Below, one piece after another: positions 24,401-36,400 of a stretch of DNA of 64,000 nt. Below the pieces are notes generated by a model. That model was not told where the DNA came from. It saw only the letters and a program-made list of their open reading frames with translations, and made no database searches. How positions within the stretch are numbered: position 1 is the first letter of the stretch; every line of letters starts with the position of its first letter. The translations under genes and the position numbers were made by a program. Location of the stretch: positions 13,474-77,473 of the forward strand of contig JTDE01000100.1 of assembly GCA_014338405.1 (NCBI GenBank). The letters run 5' to 3'. Source of the DNA: Paragonimus skrjabini miyazakii (taxonomy: Eukaryota > Platyhelminthes > Trematoda > Plagiorchiida > Troglotrematidae).

Positions 24401-27400
24401 TTTGTGACCACAGCTCCGGAGCTCTCATATTATCTAAAAGTATATCTGAATGGAGGAACCGTGACCAACGTTGATTGGTGCCCAGCTTATACCAGCAAAA
24501 TCTCTAGCTACCCGTTAACAGTATAATACGTATTAGGGTGCTGCTTTACTAAAAGTTGGCGCCACGCCTCTTCTGTGGCAAAACATATATTTAATGTAAC
24601 CCAGTTTATAATTGGAATCACATGCTAGTGTTTATATGGCACGTTTTGGCCATGAAATGTTTGTCTGTAAAATGGAAACGATGTACGTTTATGAGGTAAT
24701 CTCTTGTTTTTTCTCCGAAATTAACTCAATAAGATGAAACGGGTGTGTAATGCTGTATAAAAAGCAGGTAGTTTGCAAGACTGATCTATTTTTCACACTG
24801 TGGTCTTTAACATAACATGTGACAAAAATATTACACATAAATGTACAAAATTACAAATTATTGCAAACCGCAGAACGTTTCAAACCATTTCAAACTGACC
24901 TCCCTCACAAATGATTGCTAAATATTTTTTTGATATGGTACTAAAGCTCGTCAAGTGTAAAGACTTGTGTGTATACTTGAGAGAAATGCCATCGGCTGTG
25001 GTCATAGTTTGAAGTTGTTTGGCCTGCTGAATGGTTGATCTGACCTGAAGGACGATTGCTGAAACTAATTGAAGGACTGCGGGGGTGTTCCCAGCTGGAA
25101 GTTCCAGCCAAAGCCTTCGGAACTCTAGCTACATTAATCAAATCTTGATGTGAGTGGACGAAGAGAGATTTTGACGGTCATCAACGCATGTCCAAATTCA
25201 CATCGGAGACAACTGTTAAAAGTTTATCTTCACAGGTGTCATTGTTTGCTCCACCTGCAAAGACTGTCACGTCCATTATGTGGTCTATCCAAAAGGCTCG
25301 CAGAGTAGTGTGTTTTCCCGAGCCGTTAGCATGATTGATTGAAGTTGACATTGAGGACTTTCTCTGCTACAGACAAACCCACAGTTGCCACCCTTATAAA
25401 GTTAAAATCGACTCCAATTTTTCCCGTACCCAGCCACACTCTCCAGATACGGGTTCTGCTATTGGTCATGTCTCCCGGTCAACCACAGAGGCAAACATGG
25501 ACATTTTCTACGCAGGTCATAATCGTAGTGGTTACAAAGCGGTTATTTGGGATTCGTTGACATCGCTCAACCTTGAAATGCCTCACGCTTGATAACTGAT
25601 TGAAAATAACTGCATTTTCCAAGCTTCTGCCACCTCCTGAAAGTAAACCTCTTCTTACAAGACTAGGAATGTGGAACTGAAATTTCGATTGAGCAAGAAA
25701 GGTGAACTGGCAGAAGTGTTATCAGGGTTATTCTCTTCAGAGGTTTATTTATCCAGACACTGTGAATTGATTACTTTCATCATAAAAACGTACAACTAAT
25801 GTTGCACAAATGACTGAATATGTGTATATTAGTCACAAGCAAGATGTGGTATACTGATGATGCGTAATCGAGACGACAGCAGGTACACTGATCATTACCT
25901 ATGAAGATATGCGAGCTTCGTCTTAAAGATGAAGATAGACTAAAGTTACGCATACGTTATAGCCCGCTAGTTGAACATTTTATGCGGTTTAAACTTTGGC
26001 CGCTGTTCCTTGAAATTACTGCGTTGACTATCAGTCTACCGAACTCACAGTACGTTTCATCAAATTATCCTGTACAAAAGCTTAACCACATTTTGTTGTG
26101 AGTAGGACGCGGCTTGTTGGATCATCTTCTGAAGGGAAACAGCAACCCTACCAGTAAATCTAACCGGGAGACTCGCGAGCCATGTTGATTTGTCCTTTAA
26201 CGCACTATTGATGATTTGAAGGACTGACTGTTGGCTCAATCTGCACAGTTGGTCAATCGTTGTAGCTAGACTTCTGCATCTTTATAGATGCACAACAATT
26301 TTACACCTTTACTGACTATCCCTTTTCACTTCGAAGAAAAAACTCCTGATCGATGACCCTTGCATACAGATAAACAACAGTAGGAGACGGACCAAATATT
26401 CGCTGCATTCTGGACGAGTTTACTGTTAAGATGATTCTAGAGTCATCCTCAGAATGTCTGTAAACTAGTTTAGACCTTACCTATTCCAGCGATCTAGTGT
26501 TCTTTGCTGTTGAAACTTATCCCCACAAGAGTCCTCCGTGATATTAGAAATTTACACTGTTTGCTTAATGTAATAATTTTCCTTCTGTAAAAGTTGTCGA
26601 GTTGTATGAAGTGTTCGAAATACATTGTCCGAATTTACCATTATCTAACATTTGTCCTAGTTTCACATACAGTAAGCAATATCTGACTCCGGAGCCTTTA
26701 AAGGCTGAGTCCACTGTTCTCTTTATCGTGAATGTCAGTCAAATTTGAAGATAATAAATGTCAACCAAACTATGTCCAAAAGTGTTTTCCAAAAGTAGGT
26801 GCATGAACTAGATCACATAAAAGCATATATCAACAGATGCAAATCCTGCGAACATTTTTCAATAGTTTGTGAAAGAAGTTCATTTTTATAAATACAGTAT
26901 ACTAAGCACAAGTGATCTGAAGTTGCGAATTCGAAAAAACAGTCTCACTAGTTGGTTGTATGTTGTCATCAATTGCAGCATAACACAGCAATTAAACAAT
27001 CAAGCCAATCGAAGCGTTTTTCGTATGATGACTTAAATGCCATACGGAATTTTAAAGGCAGATTTTGGGAACAGTTGATGATGGAAGGGTGGCATCGGCC
27101 AAATGCGATCGACCTATAGAGGTATGCGAAGGAATCACTTAGACAGTTATTTACATAATTGGAGTACACGACCTAGGGAGATAGGACCATGCACCAGCAT
27201 TTCTGGCACTTCTGGTCAGCAGGTAACGGAAGTCTGATAGGATTGTGTGAATCGTATGAATATAACGCGCAATCACGCACTGCTTGAATTGTCACACCGA
27301 GCAGTAATAAAAGGCGTGCAAATCCAAAAGATCAGTAAACAAAAGTGGGGCGAGTTAGCGGATGGATTGAGTTAAGCAATGATAGCAGATTTTACGTAGT

Positions 27401-30400
27401 CTATAGGATTCCCAAAATTCAGCTTTACCTGCATCCTTGTTGATGCGAATTATTAAAACAAGCACTAGTCAAGCAGTCCGGACGCAACTTGGGCTAGACC
27501 ATTATTTTATGTCGCACATACCAGGAGGACATAGTAAGCATATTAAATAACGTCTGCATATATATACATACAGACATTTACAATGTTCTCTAGTGCCTCG
27601 TTATCGGTATGTTATTACTGACATATTCTACAACTGGCCTTCTCCTCCTAAAGGACAACCTGTTGCAAACCATGATAATATGACACAGTTTTGAGCAGAT
27701 TTAGATGGTGGCGTTATGATTGTCTATTTGTAATTTGAAAAGTGTCCCAATTAAATACTTACGATTGGTGACTGGCCGAATGACCACTGGTGCACTGTTC
27801 ATAGATCACTCGCATTACTTCATCCAATTGCGAATGAATAAGATTAATCCAACGAACTAATTCATTCACACTGGTTAGCCACTTGTGTAAGGCTAAGGCT
27901 TCTTGAAGGCGTTTCCGTCTGTTTTTCATGCGCAGATTTATGTTATCCACTAGGGTCGTCAGTTTGTCTCTCGGTCTGGTTAATCTCTGACTCCACTTGC
28001 CGGCATACAGTGGAAGAAGCCGACTGGCTGTTCGAATGACCCACTGAACCTGAAGCGGAGGGAAACACAAATGTTATGAGTTAGAACCATCATTGAATTA
28101 ACAAGATCCTGGGACGGTATGTTTGGCTGAAATGGATAAAAAGTAAAATTGCAAACAGAGCATACGTGAGAGAATATACCATGCGTTGGGCTTATGATCA
28201 TTATCTGGTAATTCCTCGGTTAAGCCACAACAGATTACAACCAAAATGTTGTGTTTTGTAACGTTCTCCTCCTGTTGCTTGGTCGCGAGTTGTGGAGCAT
28301 CCGTCAGTAAACATTTTTTGTTGCTACGGTAGAGACGTTTTGACAACAATGGCCGAACCATATTTTAATCTCCTGAGTTGGTGAACGTTAATTGAAGGCG
28401 GTTCACCCCAAACCACATGTTCTTGGGCGCTAACCTCCAGCTGACAGACGATCTACTTAATATTATAGGCTCGATAATATTTACACTTAATTCGGTACAC
28501 ACATTCTGACTGTCACAGAACAGACCGTTTTTCCTTCAAGTATAGTAACTTATTGTTTACTGTGTTGGTGACCTTATTTATCGTTCTGGTGTTGTGTTGT
28601 CTGACCCCAATCTAACCCCTCCGTATGAAATAACAGTAGACGACTGCTAATCCCTGTGCTCGTTTATCTTGTCATAGGTTATCTTCTGACCTGGACATAG
28701 CGTTTTGTCATAGTAACCGCTGTCCTTCAGTGTTGACTCACTAATCTAATATTTTAAAAAAATTTCATTCTCGGAAATGGTTAGTAACATGGTCCCGTGA
28801 ATAGTTGATTCGATGCTATTTCTTTCCCGAAGTACATGTGTTGCTCTGAACTAAATGGAAGGTGCTGATTGAACTGGGTACACTTACTGTTTACGTCCGT
28901 GTCCAATTTACCAGCAGCGTTTCTGCTTATTCCGCATTCTAAAAAACTTTGTTCTTGGCCACCCTCTAGTAGACTCTAGCTGGATAAAGAAAACTGGATT
29001 GCCATTTATCTTCCAAATCTTGCATGAACAAGCTAGTGGCGGTAGGAGAGACGGGCGAGCTCAACGTGTCTTCGTCCGTTTGCAGACAGAACTTCCCATC
29101 GAGTGTAAACAAGGCGGGCATTCCACGAAGCTGCGTAACTTCTACCTTACTAACTAACAAATCAGTTCTTTTAGCTAAATTGACTTCCATTTCAAGACAG
29201 TGACGAATAGACTTGAGACTTTCTCTAACTAGATTTATGGTGAACATCGAAGCGATATCACATTTATACAGATGTTCATCTTGTCTTTAGTTAATTTCCA
29301 CCAGCTTGCAAACCAGTTGTGTGAAATCTCTGGCAGTACAGTCTGCGCACTTCCAATGAAGCTTGCGAATACGAAACAAAAACTTGGCCAGATTATAGTT
29401 TGGGGTCACTGTATAGTTAACGTTTGACCGCGGTAGTACTTCGGTTCATGTGTTTCCTGTCAGCCACACAACCCTGTCGACAGTGGGTAAACAATGGTGG
29501 TTCATTCAAGCTGACTTTCAGCTTTTGAAGCAAATTAGCTGTTGAAACTTGTGATCTAGTCAAAGCGGAGCGCTGTTTTTCTACAGGACTCATGATGCAC
29601 GGGTCACCTGAAGTGTGGCTGGCTTCCTTTAAATGAAGAATGTTGAAATTCAGGATAAAAGTATGCTTACCGTATGCTTAGCATTTAAGGAGTATGCCTT
29701 AACTGTAACTGGGTTCTAATGAGTCGTTATTAAGAGTGTTTGGGTACTGTTCAACGAGGCTACGTAATCTTGCTAAGTTAATATCACAACAAATTCGGAA
29801 CACGTAGGAGAAGATTTTGGCAAAGGTCTGTCACAGTTGTTCATGCCCGCACAGAAAATATTTAGATAACGGAACATTACGTTTGGGGTATACTGCTGGC
29901 GTTAACAATCAACCAGACATTGGTGATCTGTAGAGGTTTCCTTAACATCAGCTAAGGTTATGCTAATCCAACTGACGATATTAGTAAATATCGTCATACT
30001 TGGGTGAACGTAAAAATATCTGGCAAGCTACAAGTTGTTTAGGGTGATGCAGCAATGTTCTTAGGTCGCTCATCAAAAATGACCGCCAGTCAGGTGGCTA
30101 TGCTAATTAGGTTACGTACTAAACTGAATTGGTGCGGCGGCAGGTGTTGTGACAAGGTTCTTGCAATTTAGAATATCTGAGAAAGATGGCGGAGCATTCA
30201 GTTGTCTGTTTTGTTGAATACCTTAAAAGAAAAAACAGAAACGCGCAGTAGAAAAAAAACAAAAGTTATCTACAAGTGGTAATGACTGAACGTGAATCGC
30301 CGCCACCAAATGAGAAAAAAATTAAGCGTCAATGACCACGAAATGTTTAACTACAACTAATCAAGTAGATACCATGTCATTACGTTCATAGTTGGAACCC

Positions 30401-33400
30401 GAATATGTTGGCGTTTACTAATAAGTATAACCAATAAGTAGTGTGGCAGATTTATGAATTTAGATGAGACCCAACTGTGAAAAGTCAGGGCTTCGGCTGG
30501 ATTCGAACCAGCGACAGACACACCATGCCTCAACGCGACAAGGGCTCTACCAGCTGAGCTACGAAGCCACGCCAGGAGCTCGGAAATTTCACATTTGGAC
30601 TCGGTAACTCACCCGTCCCACTGTCTCATATGGAATCCACCAAATGATCCAGGGGATCGACTGCCCCGAGCTCCTGGCGTGGCTTCGTAGCTCAGCTGGT
30701 AGAGCCCTTGCCGCGTTGAGGTATGGTGTGTCTGTCGCTGGTTCGAATCCAGCCGAAGCCCTGACTTTTCACAGTTGGGTCTCATCTAAAATGTTGGCGT
30801 TTATTGAAGTTATTTCAGAATTGAACACCACTCACACCTGATCGCAGCCTTCGTATTCAGATAGGCTTTTCGGCTGGCCCACTTCGAAAGGAAGCACTAG
30901 ACTCGAATTTTGATCTTATTAGAGCTCATCAGTAGTGCATATCTTTGTCCGGATCGGAGTTTACACTCCGACCGAATATTCAAATCTAAACAATCAACCA
31001 CAACCTTGAATGAAGTGTTGCTAATTCAGTGTCACATATCGGCCAGGAGGTGTTGACGCAACCAATTTTAATACCTTGGTGTTAAAGCTAATTACCTCAG
31101 CCTGATATATATCTATGTGTCTTTTATCGTCGTGGTCTAAACATATGTAACTAAATGTTTCGAGCACTTGACTGGTGCGAACAGAAACAATGGTTGCATG
31201 CATTCTCTTTGTCCTGAAATGCACTTGAGTGTGTGAACTTATCTACTTAGATGTTTTGTTCACTGTTACTTTAGCGTCGTTATTTGATCCTGTTGTGTTA
31301 GTTGAGGGCTGTAGATGTTTGCTACGAGCAGTTTACCATATTGTAGGAGTTTGAATACGACAGCCTATTGGAGTAGTGCAGACCAAAATTAAGATCGAAT
31401 TAATGTCCCTTCAAACGGTGTTCAGTGATGAACAACATAAAAATGTCTACGAATGAACAAACCTTACCAGTTATGAGCGATAACTAACGTTTATCTTGTC
31501 TAGTAAAATATCAATGAAATGCCACTCACTCTTATTGGTGTTGTAATTATTAATATTTTGAAGTGAAATTAGTCATGTTTAGTTCGGACAAATAAGTGAT
31601 AACTACCTTATGATTAGATTAACGAAGTAAGACTCATCTACGAACTTTCACTTGAAACTAAAATTGTTTCAGTCAAAAGTTCAACTGGCGCCTATTAGTG
31701 AAACTGACAGATAAGCACAACCAGTTGTGTGTGTTTTGGATATAGTTTCCATGAAACAACCCGACATTTTTTGTTGAGACACATTTATCTCTTTGCCTTG
31801 TATAAACCATTATTGCAAACGAAGGTGTGTGTGCAGAAATACGTTATACGCAAAGGAACAACTTATAATGACAGTAGCTTCGCCGTTAAGTTTGTCTTCA
31901 TACTTTCGTACACATTTCTGCAAACTTTTCAGCGCGTGAAATGGAATAATTATTCATTGATTTCTGGAACAATATTATGCGAACGGCTTTCCCTACATGC
32001 TATTGAAAACCGATTAGGCATACTAGACGCGATAAATATTTAAACCATCTTTTAGCTAAGAGCATTAATAGCCTGTCTCTTTTATGAGTACAGGGGCCGA
32101 TTATAAGTTGTACTACAGATTCTGATTTACTCAAACGCACAACTCGGCGGATTTTCGTACGATGTAATCAGCATAATTTTGGACGTTCGAGCGTATAAAA
32201 ATGATAAGTTATGCAGATTGGTCTCAACCCTCCCCTATCTTTTTTTTCTACAGTTGACATTGTCAGCCAATACTTGAGCCTGAACTCAAAATCTTGTCTA
32301 CTCTTCATCGTTCTCCGTAAGACTAACAGCCTGCTATAATAAGTGGAGTGTATCTGTTGTGTATGCTTTGTGATCAATTATCCTTTTGACGCGGCCGCTA
32401 CTGTGTTTGTCCGGCGGTCTGTTATGTATACATGCTTTCACGTATGCCTGCTACAGAAGGCCTGATGCAAATTCTTTTTCAGTTTCTTCAGTCGTACAAC
32501 TAACTGAGTGCAACTAATGCTTGTAATCTACTATTATATATTTCAGGGTATATCCATTTGTGTTGTTTAGCGTACTCGAATAATTCACACACCTTTGACT
32601 AACGCGCATTTTAACAGATTGAGGCCTATTTTGCAATCTTTCCTTTAGTCTCTTGATTGCTGCATTCGGTTTCAGATTAGGCTGGACCTAACTATTTGTC
32701 GTATTTCCAAACTTTGCGGGAAATATACGGTGTGTCTGCAAACCCCACCACGTTCTTTTAATTAGATGCAGGTTTGGACCATATTCTGATTGCTGTTCAA
32801 GAAAGCCGTTCGAAATTGTTAAGAGACGAGGTTGCAGCATATATCCATTTGTTCACTGCACAAGTGCCGGAATGAAACCCAAAAACAAGGCTGAATTGAG
32901 GTTGACCATCAGCTCACAGTTCACACCACTGCGTTGATTGTGAACACAGATTTTCTATTCGTGATAACAAGTCTGCATCCATAACCGGTAACCACTATTG
33001 ATGAATATAACATATCATTTCCAAAGGATATTTCAATCAAATTGCGTTGCTTATGTCTGATTACATTAACAAGATTGTTTTGAACTTACGCGTATTTCGA
33101 GTGCTTGTATATCTTGTTCAAGGGCTGTTTGGTATGATATTTGTTGAGTTATAACTTCAGGTTCCTTGCTAGTCACCTCCGGAATTTGACTGGCCTTATT
33201 CTGTAGAAGTTTCTCGAGCTCCTGTTTTAAAAATGCACACAAAATTGCCATCGCCATTGATCAGAAATTGTTGATTCACATAAAAAAGTCTCTTCTGCTT
33301 GAGTTCAAGAAGTACAAATGTATTAACTTGTCAGCTTGGTTGAAACAAATTTGGATGGATAAGAGATATTTCGTTCCAGCATTAGTGGTTCTTTTCTACA

Positions 33401-36400
33401 ACACGGTCACATCGATTAACTAAAGATGGTTTAAAAATTGGACTGGTAATACTTAAATGTTACAACTGTTTTTGATATTCCCCCAAAGTTTAATCTAGTT
33501 AACGATTCCTTCCCCATGGAGCAGAGAAGGTATGGTTCTTCTAGGAGGGGGTAGAATAATTCCATGTTTGTACAGAAGAGGTAAACATCTGACATATGTC
33601 ATCACTTGCTGCAGGGTCCTGACAAGCAGTTCATGAACCGAATAAAGCGTTATGCATAGACACGGATGACTGAACTGATCCAGTTTATGATGCACCTCTA
33701 CCCAGTGTTTTCGTAGAAGGCACTGAACTAGTTACAATACTTGACTTTGACGCGGCTGAAGTGTTGAGAAATTGTACAATGTAACTGTTACAAAGTTTTC
33801 ATCATATTCCATAAAGCCACTGGGAAATTAGAGGCTTATAACAGTACGCTGGCAAACCTTAGTCGGTTCACTAACTTGTCACTGTTATGCCCTGCAGGCT
33901 ATATCTGTACGAAGTCATCGCAGCATAGCCAATCCGCATCACTCGGGGTCTGTATTTGATCTGCATCTCAATTTGATTGTCTGGGTTGGAGCAGTTGACT
34001 GTAGTAGTAAGTAGTGCATATGCACACACTTCATTGGCTGCAATCAACAGTGTGAGAATAAAGTGACAAACAGTATGCACAAGAACAGTGAGTAGAGCAG
34101 AACGATACATGATGCACCTTAGGTACATGTGTTAGTCATCTGCCAACAGTTCATTTAAGATTGTTTCGGTTTGACTAATTGATTGACTGATTTTCAGTCT
34201 AGAGAGATAGGTCCCTTTGAAATGGCAGCTGTTATCGGCGAAATATCTCTTTTGCGGTCTTTCTAAAAGTGTTAACATTAGTCAGTTTTCTTTTGTTAGT
34301 TTTGCATTGCCATTTTTAGACATCTACCCTCTGTTGATCAGCCGAAAGTCTGAATTACTCTATCAGTCATGCCTTCAGTCAAACGTCATTATAGGGCAAA
34401 TGAGGTGGACTAACCTTATTAGCTACAGTTAAAACGTGCAAGTAAACTTGCTGAAAGATAACTAGAAAGAAATATGCCAGAGGTTGAAGTGAAGGAAGAC
34501 GCATCAATGAATGAATTAGGGTCGTGGTTGACTTAAACAACGTTAACTGGCACAATTAATTAGTTGCAAATTTTAAAACGTTCATTCAAGCTACCAACTA
34601 AACGTTGTAGTGCATGCTTTTACAATTATTTACTTGAAACAGACAAGCTGACTGCAAGGAAAGAATAGCGAGTTTACTACAGGGATAATAAAACAAAACA
34701 ACTGCATGAAGGGCAACACCGTCGGTTAATCAAATCTTTCTTACTGACCCTGTTAGTTTCAGAAGATTATAACATACAAAGAGTATAACGGTATATTCTG
34801 AGCTCATCAAAAATCATCAGCACCTGATCTGCTATTAGCTATTTCTAGTTGCAAATTATAATGAACGTTTCTAGATATATACAGTTTAACTTCATGAACA
34901 AGGTTAAACTGGCCAACACGAAGCCAAGGAAGGTCAAGAAGTTATGATATAAAATGTTTTACACTCACTTTGAGAATATGAGATCTTGGAAAAAAGATGA
35001 ACGAGATATAACTGAGAGTGGAACGTAGATCCTAGATGACGACTTCCAACAACTTTGAATTGTTACACGGTAATGTCAAACTCACTGAGGTCAGTCAAGT
35101 TACCAGTGAGTGGGTTATTTCCCCTAGCTCGCTCACATGCTAGTCATTGTGACACACGGCTTGGCAATTCACTGGTCAATACTTACACAGGGTTGTAAGC
35201 AGTTTACACACAGCAAATCTGACTGCAGTAGTTAATCAGAGATAGTTTAACTGGAAGATTGACTGTATTAGGCTGACGAAGTTTTCGTTGTCTAGAAATC
35301 TCTCAACCACTTGATAGGAAGCTCACGAATTCTGCTATTCAAAGCGACGGTCGTTTTACATACGTATATAAACTCTCTGGATGGAGGAGAGAAATGAAAC
35401 GTTCTCAGTGAACAGAAATGTGGCTAGATGTCAACACCTGTTACCTTTTATCTATTGTTCTATACATTCTGGATGATTGTTTTTTGTGTGCAGGATGATA
35501 ATTTCAGATTTAGTGATGTAATACTACTCGTCTACATTAAGCTTAATCGTGATATTTGCTTCCGAGGTGGTCAATGTGTTCGCAAAATGTAAACCCCACC
35601 AGGACCAGATTGGACTACCTACCGCAAACATTACGTGCATAAAGGCTTCTATGGGATCCCGTTAGCCACGACTAGAGTTTCGAGACAGCTGGGGACCGTA
35701 TCCGAATAACTTATGTCAATAAACCTAACAGAATATTGGACGAAAATTTGGCGAAGAAGCCTAAACATGGGATGGGAAAATACCACACTGAAAATAGTGC
35801 AATCTTTCCCAGATAAAGATAACAAGTATTTTACTGGCAAATATGTTGGGTCCCAGGTTTAGGTGGTTTATTTCAATCACATGAATACACTCTTGATGTA
35901 TCAGTTAAATAGGGCAGTACTCACAGAGCATCTGAGCAGATAGATATAACAATGTGCCTTGGCGATCAGTTGTTGCAGTCGACTCTCCATCAGTTCGGTT
36001 AAATCACACCACGTTTCCGTAAGTCGATCTTCCCAAATTGCGACTTGTGGTGCATCGGAATGTCGTTTGCGAATCAGTTCACGACAAAAATTCACTGCCC
36101 GCTCTACGCGCCGAGCACCGCCAGCGCCACAGTTACATCCCTCCTGTAAACATGCGATGGCTACTTGTAGTTCGGGAAACGTAGCCAAATCGTAGCCCAG
36201 CTGAGGTAGCATGTCAGTGAGCAGTTCACCCAGTACGTCACTAGCGATTCGAGCGAACTGTTCTAGCAGCTTCAGACATTCGGCTAAATCCCGGCCGGTT
36301 TCTGACAAAGCCGCCACAGCGACTTGTTGGTTGAGCCATGACTAATGAAATGAAGGGGAAAAAATCTTTGTCGAATTCTTAAATATACAAATCGACACTG

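Larger units (their letters stand above)
30418..30790. mobile_element. Head-to-head inverted tRNA-SINE dimer (family A), flanked by a 13-bp direct repeat
   Basis: Two 125-base arms (30,458-30,583 minus, 30,666-30,790 plus) are inverted copies differing at about two positions, separated by 82 bases. Each holds an 80-base tRNA-like core. The whole unit is bounded by ATGTTGGCGTTTA at 30,405-30,417 and 30,791-30,803, consistent with a target-site duplication. About 40 bases at the left end (30,418-30,457, rich in TAATAAGTATAACC-like sequence) have no counterpart at the right end and may be the 3' tail of a single transcript read leftward. Confidence 0.8.
29212..33089 (-). other. Spectrin intron (3.9 kb) with inverted tRNA-SINE dimer
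   Basis: Holds the head-to-head tRNA-like pair at 30,418-30,790 and a family B tail fragment at 30,841-30,985. The remainder has no recognised feature. Confidence 0.65.

Noticed and set aside
30489..30760. A pair of functional tRNA genes on opposite strands
   Set aside because: Acceptor, D and T arms pair well, but the region between D and T arms is 8 nt too long and lacks a proper anticodon stem. The cores sit in longer repeat arms with a target duplication and have a decayed copy elsewhere.
35959..36195. A plus-strand frame over spectrin exon 6
   Set aside because: Antisense shadow of a phase-consistent spectrin repeat exon.
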